A DNA stretch of 23,847 nt, from IMG/VR virus record IMGVR_UViG_3300012411_000438, positions 1 through 23,847 of that record, one strand, 5' to 3'. Of the stretch, positions 14,267 to 21,917 are shown in pieces. The position numbers and the translations under genes are program-made. Origin of the DNA: a virus. Below the pieces are notes generated by a model that worked only from the letters and a program-made list of their open reading frames with translations, was not told the origin of the DNA and made no database searches. Position 1 is the first letter of the stretch. Each line of letters starts with the position of its first letter.

Positions 14267-16363
14267 TTGGATATTGTCAAAGAACACCCGACACTCACAG
14301 GTTTCGCAGAGCATGGTGTACTCTTCACAAAAATAGTAGGGGACCAAGCCTGTGGAACGTGTCCACTCTGCGGAAAAATTGAGAAATTCTATGCCAACAT
14401 CGAAAAGAAAATCTGGGACTGCAAGACCTGCAATAAGTCCGGAACCTTTGATAAGTTTCTCACATACAGAGCGGAAAGCTATCGTGTCACACTTACGGAA
14501 GATGTACGTCGGAAACTTGCAGAGGATAGGGGTCTTAAAGCTGCGACGCTCGTTGCATGGGGTGTGGGTTGGAATCAACGTGGTGGATTTTACACAATCC
14601 CACTCTCCGGCAACGGCAAAGACTCCGTAACTGATATTCATCGTTACTATCTCACCGCCAGAAAAGAGAAACGCCGCTTATCCACATCTGGTGGAAAGCA
14701 TTCGCTTATTCAACCTTTGCAAATGAACAACACATCTACAGTATGGATTGCAGAGGGTGAATGGGATGGCATGGCTCTCTGGGAATGTTTACGCAGTATT
14801 GGCAAGACGGATGATGTTTACGCTGTTCCCGGTGCAAGTTCCTTCCCGCAGAAACTTGCAGAACTATTCGTAGGTAAGGATGTTATAATATGTCTGGACT
14901 ATGATGAAGCTGGTATCAATGGAATGGCTAAACTTCATAATCTGCTCACAGGAATTGCCAAGAGTCTGAAATTTATCCATTGGCCTGATGGTTGTCCAGA
15001 AGGTATTGACATTCGTGCGTTGTACCATAGAGAACAAAAGGATGCCGCTAAAACAGTCGGGTTCATTGAAGCCAATCTGGAAAATGAACGACCCTACTGG
15101 CAGGAAGATGATAAGCCCAAACCATCTGATGAATACATGCACCCTACTGGAACTGGGAAATCATCTATTGATACTATTACAGAATATCGCAAATGGCTTC
15201 ATCTTCCGAATAAAGAAGTTTTGGATGTAATGTTCGGTGCGATATTCGCCAACAGATTTGCAGCAGACCCTCTGTGGTTGTTTATCGTAGCCCCTCCGGG
15301 TGGTAGCAAAAGCGAACTACTCATGAGTTTGAAGGATGCTCCACTTATTCATGTGGCAACTACCATGACCCCACAGACATTGGTTAGCGGATTCAACTTT
15401 GCTGGTGGTGGGGACCCATCACTCATTCCCAAACTCAATGGCAAAACACTTATCGTAAAAGATTTTACCACTATCTTATCTATGAATCCCGGCGAACGTG
15501 AAGAAATTTTCGGGATATTCAGAGACGCTTATGATGGTGAAATATCCAAACCGTTTGGTAACGGAGTGGTTCGCAGCTACCATAGTCGGTTTGGTATCGT
15601 AGCTGGTGTTACTCCCATTATTGACAAGTACACAGCGAACAGCATTCTGGGCGAAAGGTTTATACGCTACCGAATCCGACAGTCTGGGAAAATCAATGTC
15701 GGTACAGAAGTAATACTTCGGGCCTTGCAGAACATCGCCAAAGAAATGGAAATGCGAAGTTTACTCAAATCAACTGCCAAACAAGTTCTTGACAGACCAG
15801 TGAACCTTACTCATGTTCCCAAGTTGAGACCAATCTTTATGAATCGCTTAATGAAGCTATCCCAGTGGGTTGCTTCACTACGCGGATGTGTTGATAAGGA
15901 TAAGTACAACGGAATTATCGCGTATAGACCCACATCTGAAATTGGAACACGTCTGGCAAAGGAATTTGCAACACTGGCAATCGGTATTAGCATCTGGAAA
16001 AATGAAACCGAAATATCAGAAGAGACTTATCTCACTATTGCGCGTGTCGCAGCTGATACAGTTCCAGGTCGAATTGAAGATGTAATCAGGCAGATGTTCA
16101 TACACATGACACCAGAAGATTCTGCATCTTCACGAGAAATATCCGAATGGACTAGGTATCCAGAAAATACCACACGATTAGTTCTGGACGATTTGGCTCT
16201 GTTGTACGTTGTTCAACCAGCTAAGAAACAACTGAGGGTTGAATGGCGAATTAGTCCAGCAGTACGCAGACTAATGGATGAAACGAAACTGTACGATAGG
16301 GAGATTCGTTGGTCAAAAGCTCTACGTGAGCACCGTAAATCAGGTCCAATTTTGGAGGTTTGA
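14267..16363 (+). CDS. Primase-helicase (zinc-ribbon + Toprim + P-loop ATPase)
   Basis: A 698-residue fusion. Residues 29-62 hold a zinc ribbon (Cys32, Cys35, Cys52, Cys55) as in DnaG-type primases. The Toprim catalytic core has EGEWDG (163-168) and DYDEAG (211-216), which bind the metals for primer synthesis. From about residue 290 follows an ATPase: PTGTGKSS (293-300), then the more convincing P-loop APPGGSKSE (342-350), and a Walker B-like LIVKDFTTIL. The order primase-then-helicase resembles T7 gp4, but the ATPase is not of the DnaB type I know; it looks closer to the P-loop proteins attached to phage and plasmid primases. The start is a TTG at 14267 behind GGGAATAAA, since no ATG is available before the zinc ribbon. 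It makes primers and opens DNA for the polymerase at 11744. Confidence 0.85.
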   Translation: MDIVKEHPTLTGFAEHGVLFTKIVGDQACGTCPLCGKIEKFYANIEKKIWDCKTCNKSGTFDKFLTYRAESYRVTLTEDVRRKLAEDRGLKAATLVAWGVGWNQRGGFYTIPLSGNGKDSVTDIHRYYLTARKEKRRLSTSGGKHSLIQPLQMNNTSTVWIAEGEWDGMALWECLRSIGKTDDVYAVPGASSFPQKLAELFVGKDVIICLDYDEAGINGMAKLHNLLTGIAKSLKFIHWPDGCPEGIDIRALYHREQKDAAKTVGFIEANLENERPYWQEDDKPKPSDEYMHPTGTGKSSIDTITEYRKWLHLPNKEVLDVMFGAIFANRFAADPLWLFIVAPPGGSKSELLMSLKDAPLIHVATTMTPQTLVSGFNFAGGGDPSLIPKLNGKTLIVKDFTTILSMNPGEREEIFGIFRDAYDGEISKPFGNGVVRSYHSRFGIVAGVTPIIDKYTANSILGERFIRYRIRQSGKINVGTEVILRALQNIAKEMEMRSLLKSTAKQVLDRPVNLTHVPKLRPIFMNRLMKLSQWVASLRGCVDKDKYNGIIAYRPTSEIGTRLAKEFATLAIGISIWKNETEISEETYLTIARVAADTVPGRIEDVIRQMFIHMTPEDSASSREISEWTRYPENTTRLVLDDLALLYVVQPAKKQLRVEWRISPAVRRLMDETKLYDREIRWSKALREHRKSGPILEV

Positions 16364-16506
16364 AGTGCAGATGTACCGTTTGCAAAGTGGCATAGGCCCA
16401 ATGGCACTAAGGCAATGGCGCAATACACTGGACGCAAGCTGTGGCGTTTCTAGGGCGTGTTCTGTGGCATACCAGACAGCCCAATAACCTAAGGAAAGGG
16501 TGTAAA
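16364..16506 (+). other. 143-base gap with hairpins and an interrupted mini-ORF
   Basis: This is the longest gap in the window. A bulged hairpin with GGGC (16453-16456) and GCCC (16479-16482) ends and a CATA loop, and a smaller ACGC/GCGT hairpin (16432-16447), are visible. The strong GGAGGT at 16354-16359 serves no intact long frame: TTG 16360 gives MKCRCTVCKVA then stops. Shifting forward by one base after TGC (16381-16383) reaches a frame that continues KWHRPNGTKAMAQYTGRKL and ends at TAG 16448-16450. An alternative 40-codon frame starts at GTG 16365. A broken small Cys-rich gene is the best guess; alternatively an RNA leader of the ParB-like gene. Confidence 0.3.
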
Positions 16507-17265
16507 ATGGCAGTAGCGAAGGTCGCTAAGGTTGAAAAGGTTCCGGCTTCTACTTTGGAACCGATTACGGAGCATAAGTACAATTTGGACATTACAATGG
16601 TCCCATTGGAAAACTTGAAACTGTGGGACAACAATCCACGCGTGAATGATGAAGCAGCAGATAAGTTGATTCCCATTATTGGCAAGCATGGGTTTATTAG
16701 TCCCATCATTGCCACCCCTGATGGGATTATTCGTGCAGGGAACACTCGCTACAAGGCCGCGATTAAAATGGGCTTCAAAACCGTTCCAGTTATCTATGTT
16801 CCGTTTGGCAGCGAGTCTGATGCGGAAATGTATTCAGTAGCTGACAACCGAGCTTCGGAGTTCGCGTCGTGGGACCAAAATAAGCTGTCGGAAATCTTTG
16901 GTGAACAGTCTATCAAGCTGGAACAAATGGCAGTATCTACTGGGTTTTCATTCCAGGAAATAGAGGGCTTGAGAAATCAGGCTCTACCAAAAGCCCCAGA
17001 AGGAGTAATGGTTATTGCTCCAGAAGATTTAACTCCAGAGGAGCATGAACTTATTGGCAAAGCGGCTAAGTCCAAAATGCTCAAAGTTCTGGTACTTTGC
17101 TTCGACAACAATGAAAAAGACAAAGTGTTCCATCTGTTAGGTGTTCCTCCCAAAACCAAGATTACAGTGATGGCTAGAGATTGCAAGAACGTGGCTGGCG
17201 TTCGTGTACCAGTGAAGGTTGCAGTTGAAACTCCCAAGCGTTCAAGAGTTAAGAAAGAGGAATAG
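16507..17265 (+). CDS. ParB/Srx-fold protein
   Basis: A 252-residue protein. Residues about 30-130 match the ParB N-terminal domain: VPLENLKLWDNNPRVND, IGKHGFISPIIATPDGIIRA, GNTRYKAAIKMG, VPVIYV, and DNRASEFASWD. ParB-fold domains bind CTP or act as nucleases, and in phages they are often next to or fused with DNA methyltransferases. A methyltransferase lies 4 kb downstream (21243). The C-terminal part (about 180-252) is not recognised and ends in a basic Lys/Arg tail that could hold DNA. There is no helix-turn-helix region typical of partition ParB, so plasmid-like partition is unlikely. AAGGAAAGGG precedes ATG 16507. Confidence 0.75.
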   Translation: MAVAKVAKVEKVPASTLEPITEHKYNLDITMVPLENLKLWDNNPRVNDEAADKLIPIIGKHGFISPIIATPDGIIRAGNTRYKAAIKMGFKTVPVIYVPFGSESDAEMYSVADNRASEFASWDQNKLSEIFGEQSIKLEQMAVSTGFSFQEIEGLRNQALPKAPEGVMVIAPEDLTPEEHELIGKAAKSKMLKVLVLCFDNNEKDKVFHLLGVPPKTKITVMARDCKNVAGVRVPVKVAVETPKRSRVKKEE

Positions 17266-17974
17266 TATCATGGCAGAACTTACTCAGTTTGATCTCTCGT
17301 TCGTGATGAGCCGTATTCCAAAGGACGTTATTACACTCCTAAAAGAAAACAAAGGACTCGCTTTTGGAGGTGGATTCATTCGTGCAACTATTGCACATGA
17401 AAAAGTTTCTGACATTGATATGTTTGGCTCTGATGCAGCTGTTCTCAAAATAATTGCAACTACATTTGCTCTCAAACGCGGCGGGAGACTGTTGGAATCA
17501 AAAAATGCTCTAACTGTGCTGGCTCCCCCACGAATACCTGTACAATTTATCACTCGTTGGTTATGGGAAACGCCTGAGGCTGCCATGATATCTTTTGACT
17601 TCACAATTTGTCAGACTGCAATCTGGTTTGACCAAACTTCTGGCAAATTTTGTAGTGTGTGCAGTGAACGTTTTTATTCTGACCTTGCTGCAAGACGGTT
17701 ATACTATACTGCCCCAGAAAGATTAGAAGCTCCAGGTGGAAGTCTTTTGCGTGTAAGAAAATTCTTGGCAAAAGGATATAATATCCAAGCACCATCGTTG
17801 GCAAGAGTAGTGTACCGTTTGATTCGTGATGTAGATTTTCAAAATATGCATCGAGTTGATTGTGAGAAAGTGCTCATTGGACTTCTTCGTGAAGTAGACC
17901 CATTAACAATAGTAGACGGAGTTGACGTGGTTGACGAACATGAAGTCTTAGAAGGTGAGAAATAGTATCATGGC
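17261..17974 (+). repeat. 14-base exact repeat at two consecutive gene starts
   Basis: AATAGTATCATGGC occurs at 17261-17274 and again at 17961-17974, exactly 700 bases apart. Each copy runs from the stop region of one gene through the ATG of the next (17270 and 17970). A shorter version, TAGTATCA, follows the stop codon of the gene ending at 11440. Confidence 0.7.
17270..17965 (+). CDS. Nucleotidyltransferase-fold protein (231 aa)
   Basis: GLAFGGGFIRATIAHEKVSD followed by IDMFG (residues 29-53) is the Gly-Gly plus Asp48-x-Asp50 signature of the pol-beta-type nucleotidyltransferase fold shared by CCA-adding enzymes and poly(A) polymerases. Downstream, FDFTICQTA, the aromatic DLAARRLYY stretch and a helical C-half with LRVRKFLAKGY agree with a CCA/poly(A)-like layout. 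I cannot say which nucleotide is added or to what; tRNA-end repair, antiviral-like signalling or small-molecule adenylation are all options. ATG 17270 follows AAAGAGG. The gene starts within a 14-base sequence repeated exactly at the next gene's start. Confidence 0.7.
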   Translation: MAELTQFDLSFVMSRIPKDVITLLKENKGLAFGGGFIRATIAHEKVSDIDMFGSDAAVLKIIATTFALKRGGRLLESKNALTVLAPPRIPVQFITRWLWETPEAAMISFDFTICQTAIWFDQTSGKFCSVCSERFYSDLAARRLYYTAPERLEAPGGSLLRVRKFLAKGYNIQAPSLARVVYRLIRDVDFQNMHRVDCEKVLIGLLREVDPLTIVDGVDVVDEHEVLEGEK

Positions 17975-19274
17975 TACACTCAATGTAGGGAAGTACCGTT
18001 CACCAAGATGGACAAGTGAAATCAACACCTGTTCCATGCCCATGACCTTCGACCAGTACAACCGATGTAGTTTTCGATGTTTCTATTGTTTCGCGGACTT
18101 TCAACGTAGCGCGAATGATGTTCGTAGTGGAAAGTTCACGGATAGAACACAGGTGGATAGCGTCAATCCGGAACTGGTAAAGTCTGTATTCGATATGACT
18201 ACCACCAGTCCTGGAATGAAACAGTTTATTCCGTTTATCAAAGAACGGAAAATTGTTCAGTGGGGCGGTATGTCTGACCCGTTCTGCAATTACGAACGTC
18301 AGTTTGGTATCGGTCTTCAGATACTACAGCACCTTTCTGCAATCAACTACCCAATGTCTTTCAGCACCAAAGGCTCTTGGTGGACAAAAGACACACGGTA
18401 CACTGACTGCTTCAAAGGTCACAAGAACTGGTCTCTGAAAATTTCATGCACAGTCCTTGGAGAAGAGAAACGCCAGTTGGTGGAACCCGGATGCTCTTCA
18501 ACCATGGACCGTTTTGCAGCAATGGAACGCATGGCTAAACTGGGAATCGGCACTATTTGTTTGAGACTGCGTCCGTTTATCATTGGGCTTACCAATCCAG
18601 ACCACAAAGAACTGATTAGGTTGGCGGCACTATCTGGAGCAAAGATTATTAATGCCGAGTTCTTGTGTTTGGATAGCCGATGCAAGCCTCTCCGGGATAT
18701 CTTAGCTACAAAGATAAACCCAGTTGCCAAATATGATATGTTGAAGTTCTACGAAAAGTGTTCTGACAGCACTGGATACATGCGTTTGAATTGGAAAATC
18801 AAAAAACCATTCGTGGAAGATATGGTTGAAGCGTGTGATAAATACGGGGTATCACTCTACATGGCAGACAATAACTGCCGTGGCAGGGAGATTGGTTTGA
18901 AGAAGTTCTATGGTGTGTCTGACGAAAGTTACGGTGCTAAATGTTCCAGAGGACAATGGGTAGAAGCATTGCGAATATGTGTAGAAGAAAAACGACCGTG
19001 TACATGGAATGACATTGGTCAGCATCTGGATTACGCAAAGGGATTTCTGTATCGTGTTGCAGAAGGTTTCAACACTAAAGGGTGCGAAGAAAGAGGGTCG
19101 TTTCACAATCACACCATGAAAGATTGGTTGCAATGGCATTGGAACCATCCAAACAGCCCTAAGAGTCCTATGGGTACGTTTGAAGGGCTACTCAAACCAC
19201 TTGACCAAGATGCAGAAGGTAATTTACGGTACATTCTCAACCAAGAACTTGTTGACAAGAGAGCGCGGGAATAA
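17970..19274 (+). CDS. Radical SAM enzyme, spore-photoproduct-lyase-like class
   Basis: The 434-residue protein has the radical SAM Fe-S motif CSFRCFYC (Cys33, Cys37, Cys40), preceded by SPRWTSEINTCSMPMTF, where a further cysteine (Cys21) occurs. Radical SAM enzymes cut S-adenosylmethionine to a 5'-deoxyadenosyl radical for difficult C-H chemistry. The SAM-binding barrel is suggested by alternating strands such as IVQWGGMSDPF and GTICLRLRPFIIG. A C-terminal region (about 300-434) is rich in Trp, Cys and Arg. The general arrangement resembles SPL-related radical SAM proteins, some of which act on DNA, but the substrate is unknown. Two bases later follows the DUF2284-like gene, likely a partner. 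ATG 17970 lies in the repeated AATAGTATCATGGC. Confidence 0.8.
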   Translation: MATLNVGKYRSPRWTSEINTCSMPMTFDQYNRCSFRCFYCFADFQRSANDVRSGKFTDRTQVDSVNPELVKSVFDMTTTSPGMKQFIPFIKERKIVQWGGMSDPFCNYERQFGIGLQILQHLSAINYPMSFSTKGSWWTKDTRYTDCFKGHKNWSLKISCTVLGEEKRQLVEPGCSSTMDRFAAMERMAKLGIGTICLRLRPFIIGLTNPDHKELIRLAALSGAKIINAEFLCLDSRCKPLRDILATKINPVAKYDMLKFYEKCSDSTGYMRLNWKIKKPFVEDMVEACDKYGVSLYMADNNCRGREIGLKKFYGVSDESYGAKCSRGQWVEALRICVEEKRPCTWNDIGQHLDYAKGFLYRVAEGFNTKGCEERGSFHNHTMKDWLQWHWNHPNSPKSPMGTFEGLLKPLDQDAEGNLRYILNQELVDKRARE

Positions 19275-19276
19275 CC

Positions 19277-19741
19277 ATGCCTAGTATCCTAGTCAAACCA
19301 GTTCTGGACACAGGAGTGCGTAGTCTGTGCATTCAAGCATACCCGAATCATCCTAAAGGTTGTCCAAACTACGGACAGAAACTTACGTGTCCACCTAATG
19401 CGCCAATCTTCGATAGGATTATCAACATACACTGTCCAGTGTATGCTATCTACAATGTGTTTGATTTGGAAGCACATCGAGAACGTATGCGAAAGCTTCA
19501 TCCTGAATGGAGTCCACGACAGCTAGACTGTTGTTTGTACTGGCAACCTTCCGCCAGAAAGCAACTTAACATGGAAATTTACTCATTCCTTCTTTGCCAT
19601 ACTGGGTGGAGAATAACCACATGCCCAGAAGCGGAAGGTGTCAACGTGACGGATACCATGAAAAGAGCTGGAGTGTTTCTAGAATGGCCTCCGGTGCATA
19701 CTACATACCAGATAGCTTTAGCTGGTGTTCCTTTTCATTAG
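19277..19741 (+). CDS. DUF2284-like Cys-rich metal-binding protein (154 aa)
   Basis: The N-terminal half has CIQAYPNHPKGCPNYG, then LTCPP (Cys18, Cys29, Cys38), and the C-terminal half has Cys107 and TTCPEAEGVNV (Cys116, residues 114-124) followed by a Gly at 132. This is the CPxYG/CPP...EAxGxxV layout of DUF2284 proteins, proposed to bind Fe-S clusters. Cys53, Cys85 and Cys86 add further possible ligands. The gene begins two bases after the radical SAM stop and is probably produced with it; a role in electron supply, cluster handling or substrate presentation for that enzyme is inferred. It starts MPSILVKP, one of the recurring beginnings noted in the findings. Confidence 0.65.
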   Translation: MPSILVKPVLDTGVRSLCIQAYPNHPKGCPNYGQKLTCPPNAPIFDRIINIHCPVYAIYNVFDLEAHRERMRKLHPEWSPRQLDCCLYWQPSARKQLNMEIYSFLLCHTGWRITTCPEAEGVNVTDTMKRAGVFLEWPPVHTTYQIALAGVPFH

Positions 19742-19753
19742 GAGTAAATAATT

Positions 19754-20608
19754 ATGTCAGCTAAGTTAGTCTTTAAGAAAACTAAAATATGTGAATGTTG
19801 TGGAGAGAAGTTTATTCTGAAACAAAAGCAGCCCCATCAGAGATTTTGTAGTCGGAAATGTAGTGGAAAATTTGGTAGGGGAGAACCAAGAGGTACTTTT
19901 GATAAAATATGTGAATGCTGTGGTAAATTATTTAAGACACCAAATCAACGACCAAATCAAAGATTTTGTAGTAATTCCTGTTCTAATAAACATACTTCAA
20001 CTGGGAGACATCCAACAAAAGAAACAGTAGAGAAAATTAGGTTATCAAACACAGGGAAACAAAGAACAAAAGAAACAATAGAAAAGTTGAGATTATCACA
20101 CATTGGTAAACATCTTCCAGAAGAACAAAAAATAAAAATAGGAATTTCAGGAAGATTAGCATATAGTGAAGGACGTACAGAACCACCGAAGTCTTCTGAC
20201 TGCTATGAACATGGAGATTTTCATTCTACCAGACAAAATTTGGATATTTACTACCAATCATCCTATGAACTAGCTGCTCTCAAAATTATGGAAGCTTCAC
20301 CTAAATCTATCCTAACTTTTATTCGTGGAACTGTATACAGAATGCCCTATGAAGCAGAAGATGGTAAAGTTCGCACATACTTTCCTGATTTTTATGTTAG
20401 ATATTCTAATGGAACAGAAGGTCTTGTTGAAGTGGGTTACGTCAACGACTTAAATAGAAAATTTTGTAAAATTCTAGCTGCTATAGATTACTGTGATGAA
20501 AGGAGGTGGTCATTCGAAGTATGGTGTGAAATATCAGATAACGAAATTATTGAAGAACTGTCTGAAGTATGTACTGTTAGACAAATGAAACAGTTTGTAG
20601 GTAAGTAA
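19754..20608 (+). CDS. Homing-endonuclease-like protein with two zinc ribbons and NUMOD3-like repeats
   Basis: A 284-residue probable selfish nuclease. Two near-identical zinc ribbons lie 40 residues apart: CECC at 13-16 with CSRKC at 32-36, and CECC at 53-56 with CSNSC at 72-76. Residues 88-120 repeat TKETVEKIRLSNTGKQ and TKETIEKLRLSHIGKH, as in NUMOD3 DNA-binding motifs of homing endonucleases. The C-terminal part resembles a PD-(D/E)XK fold: QSSYELAALK (169-178), YFPDFYV with Asp212, and LVEVGY with Glu226. The Lys expected two residues after Glu226 is Gly228. The gene is clearly more AT-rich than its surroundings and is inserted between neat operon partners, both signs of horizontal entry. 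TTAGGAG precedes ATG 19754. Confidence 0.75.
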   Translation: MSAKLVFKKTKICECCGEKFILKQKQPHQRFCSRKCSGKFGRGEPRGTFDKICECCGKLFKTPNQRPNQRFCSNSCSNKHTSTGRHPTKETVEKIRLSNTGKQRTKETIEKLRLSHIGKHLPEEQKIKIGISGRLAYSEGRTEPPKSSDCYEHGDFHSTRQNLDIYYQSSYELAALKIMEASPKSILTFIRGTVYRMPYEAEDGKVRTYFPDFYVRYSNGTEGLVEVGYVNDLNRKFCKILAAIDYCDERRWSFEVWCEISDNEIIEELSEVCTVRQMKQFVGK

Positions 20609-20632
20609 CAATTCTTTTAAGGAGTGGATATT

Positions 20633-20989
20633 ATGGAAGAGAAAAACAAATCTGTTGGTGAAAATTTTATAGTTCCAGGAGTTGATTCAATTGAGCGATT
20701 ATCAGAACTTGCTTCCAAGGAAAAGAAGGTTGCAGAAGGTGTGTTCACTCTTCAATGCGGGTGCAAGAGTCAGCCGGGGTTCTATGTTCAGATTGGTGGA
20801 CAGTGGTGGTTGTTTGTGATGGAACGAAAAGGCAAGAAAGTGGAAGTCAATGGTGAAGAAATTGGGTATTGTCGCAGTTGCTTCCGAAAATTGATGGTGG
20901 ACGAGCCTGCAATGGAACAGTATGTGTACGGTAGCGACAAAGCATTGGATGCTCAGGTCAAGCACATAGTTTCCAAGACAAGGGCTTGA
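20633..20989 (+). CDS. Hypothetical protein with CGC and CRSC pairs (118 aa)
   Basis: The product is acidic at its start (MEEKNKSVGENFIVPG) and holds LQCGC near residue 42 and YCRSC near residue 82, which could make one zinc site around a beta-rich centre (PGFYVQIGGQWWLFVMERKG). The tail is charged. The ATG at 20633 follows AAGGAG at 20619-20624. No family is recognised. Confidence 0.6.
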   Translation: MEEKNKSVGENFIVPGVDSIERLSELASKEKKVAEGVFTLQCGCKSQPGFYVQIGGQWWLFVMERKGKKVEVNGEEIGYCRSCFRKLMVDEPAMEQYVYGSDKALDAQVKHIVSKTRA

Positions 20990-20994
20990 ATATC

Positions 20995-21240
20995 ATGCCA
21001 GCCAGATTGGTCTCCAAGACTGACCCGCTAATACCCAGACACACAGCTAGGTTTTCTGGTGAATGTGTAATCACGATGGACTTGAGAGGCCATATCTGTG
21101 GGCAAATTCTGGACAAGGGCAAGCTGGTGTTCCAGTGGACTGCAACCAGTGACGTTTTGCAGAAAGAGTTGATTCTGGTTCATATAGACGCTAATGCCAA
21201 GCGGGGGATGTTAGCCTCGCTTGGCATTGGGAAGGAGTAA
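20995..21240 (+). CDS. Small hypothetical protein (81 aa)
   Basis: Begins MPARLVSKTDPLIPRHTARF and is beta-rich in the middle, with GQILDKGKLVFQWTAT. The ATG at 20995 follows the preceding stop (20987-20989) by five bases; an upstream TTG at 20986 is less likely. The start sequence belongs to the recurring set described in the findings. The last bases contain the AAGGAG used by the methyltransferase gene. Function unknown. Confidence 0.6.
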   Translation: MPARLVSKTDPLIPRHTARFSGECVITMDLRGHICGQILDKGKLVFQWTATSDVLQKELILVHIDANAKRGMLASLGIGKE

Positions 21241-21242
21241 CT

Positions 21243-21917
21243 GTGGTTAAGCTAATCCCAAAATCTCCAGTCTTTCAGATGGACTGCAAACAGTTTGTAG
21301 AACACCATTTGAAAGACAACAGTGTGGACTTGGTCTATGCTGACATTCTGTTTGACAATCCAGACCTAACGTGGCTAGACCTAATTAAACCAAAAATGAA
21401 ACTAGACGGTGTGGTTTATATTCATACGGACCAGAGAAGTGTTCTATATGTTTTGAATACTGCTGAACAATTTGGGTATCAGCATCAGTCATGGATAATT
21501 TGGGGATATAACTGGGGCGGTCGTCCAAGAAACAAGTGGCCTGCAAAACATGAGGATATACTATTCTTCAGTGTCGGAAATACTTGGCAATGGAACCCAA
21601 AAGCTATTGGGATTCCTAAAGCAACTATGATTCGCAGTACCAAAGATTGGCAGGTTCCAACAGATGTATGGACTGATATTGGTATAGTACACACTATGAG
21701 CAGGGAAAAGGATGAAGGTGAACATCGAGTTTGGCAAAAGCCTGTCAAATTGTTGGAACGTATTCTCAAAGCTCACTGGCGGAAGAATATTCTGGTGGTT
21801 GACCCGTTTTGTGGGACTGGAACTACTTTAGTTGTTGCAAAGCAGTTAGGCTGTCAATACGCAGGATGTGATATAGACTCAGAAGCAGTCAGGATAACTA
21901 GGAAACGACTGTCATGA
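21243..21917 (+). CDS. DNA methyltransferase, beta class, with altered motif IV
   Basis: Residues 187-195 DPFCGTGTT are motif I (SAM binding) of N4-cytosine/N6-adenine DNA methyltransferases, and the catalytic motif IV region DLVYADILFDNP (29-40) comes before it, the order of the beta class. The last block, CQYAGCDIDSEA, is motif II-like. The usual catalytic (D/N)PP(Y/F) is here Asp34-Ile-Leu-Phe37: the outer residues are kept and both prolines are lost. Middle residues about 90-110 (WGYNWGGRPRNKWPAKHED) lie where target contacts are expected. The enzyme might methylate a phage site, but the changed motif makes activity uncertain. It starts with GTG at 21243 behind AAGGAG and overlaps the next gene by 4 bases. 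Confidence 0.8.
   Translation: MVKLIPKSPVFQMDCKQFVEHHLKDNSVDLVYADILFDNPDLTWLDLIKPKMKLDGVVYIHTDQRSVLYVLNTAEQFGYQHQSWIIWGYNWGGRPRNKWPAKHEDILFFSVGNTWQWNPKAIGIPKATMIRSTKDWQVPTDVWTDIGIVHTMSREKDEGEHRVWQKPVKLLERILKAHWRKNILVVDPFCGTGTTLVVAKQLGCQYAGCDIDSEAVRITRKRLS

Noticed and set aside
16507-17265. A plasmid-type ParB partition protein
   Set aside because: The helix-turn-helix centromere-binding part and a ParA partner are absent; the sequence fits the phage ParB-fold group associated with methyltransferases better.
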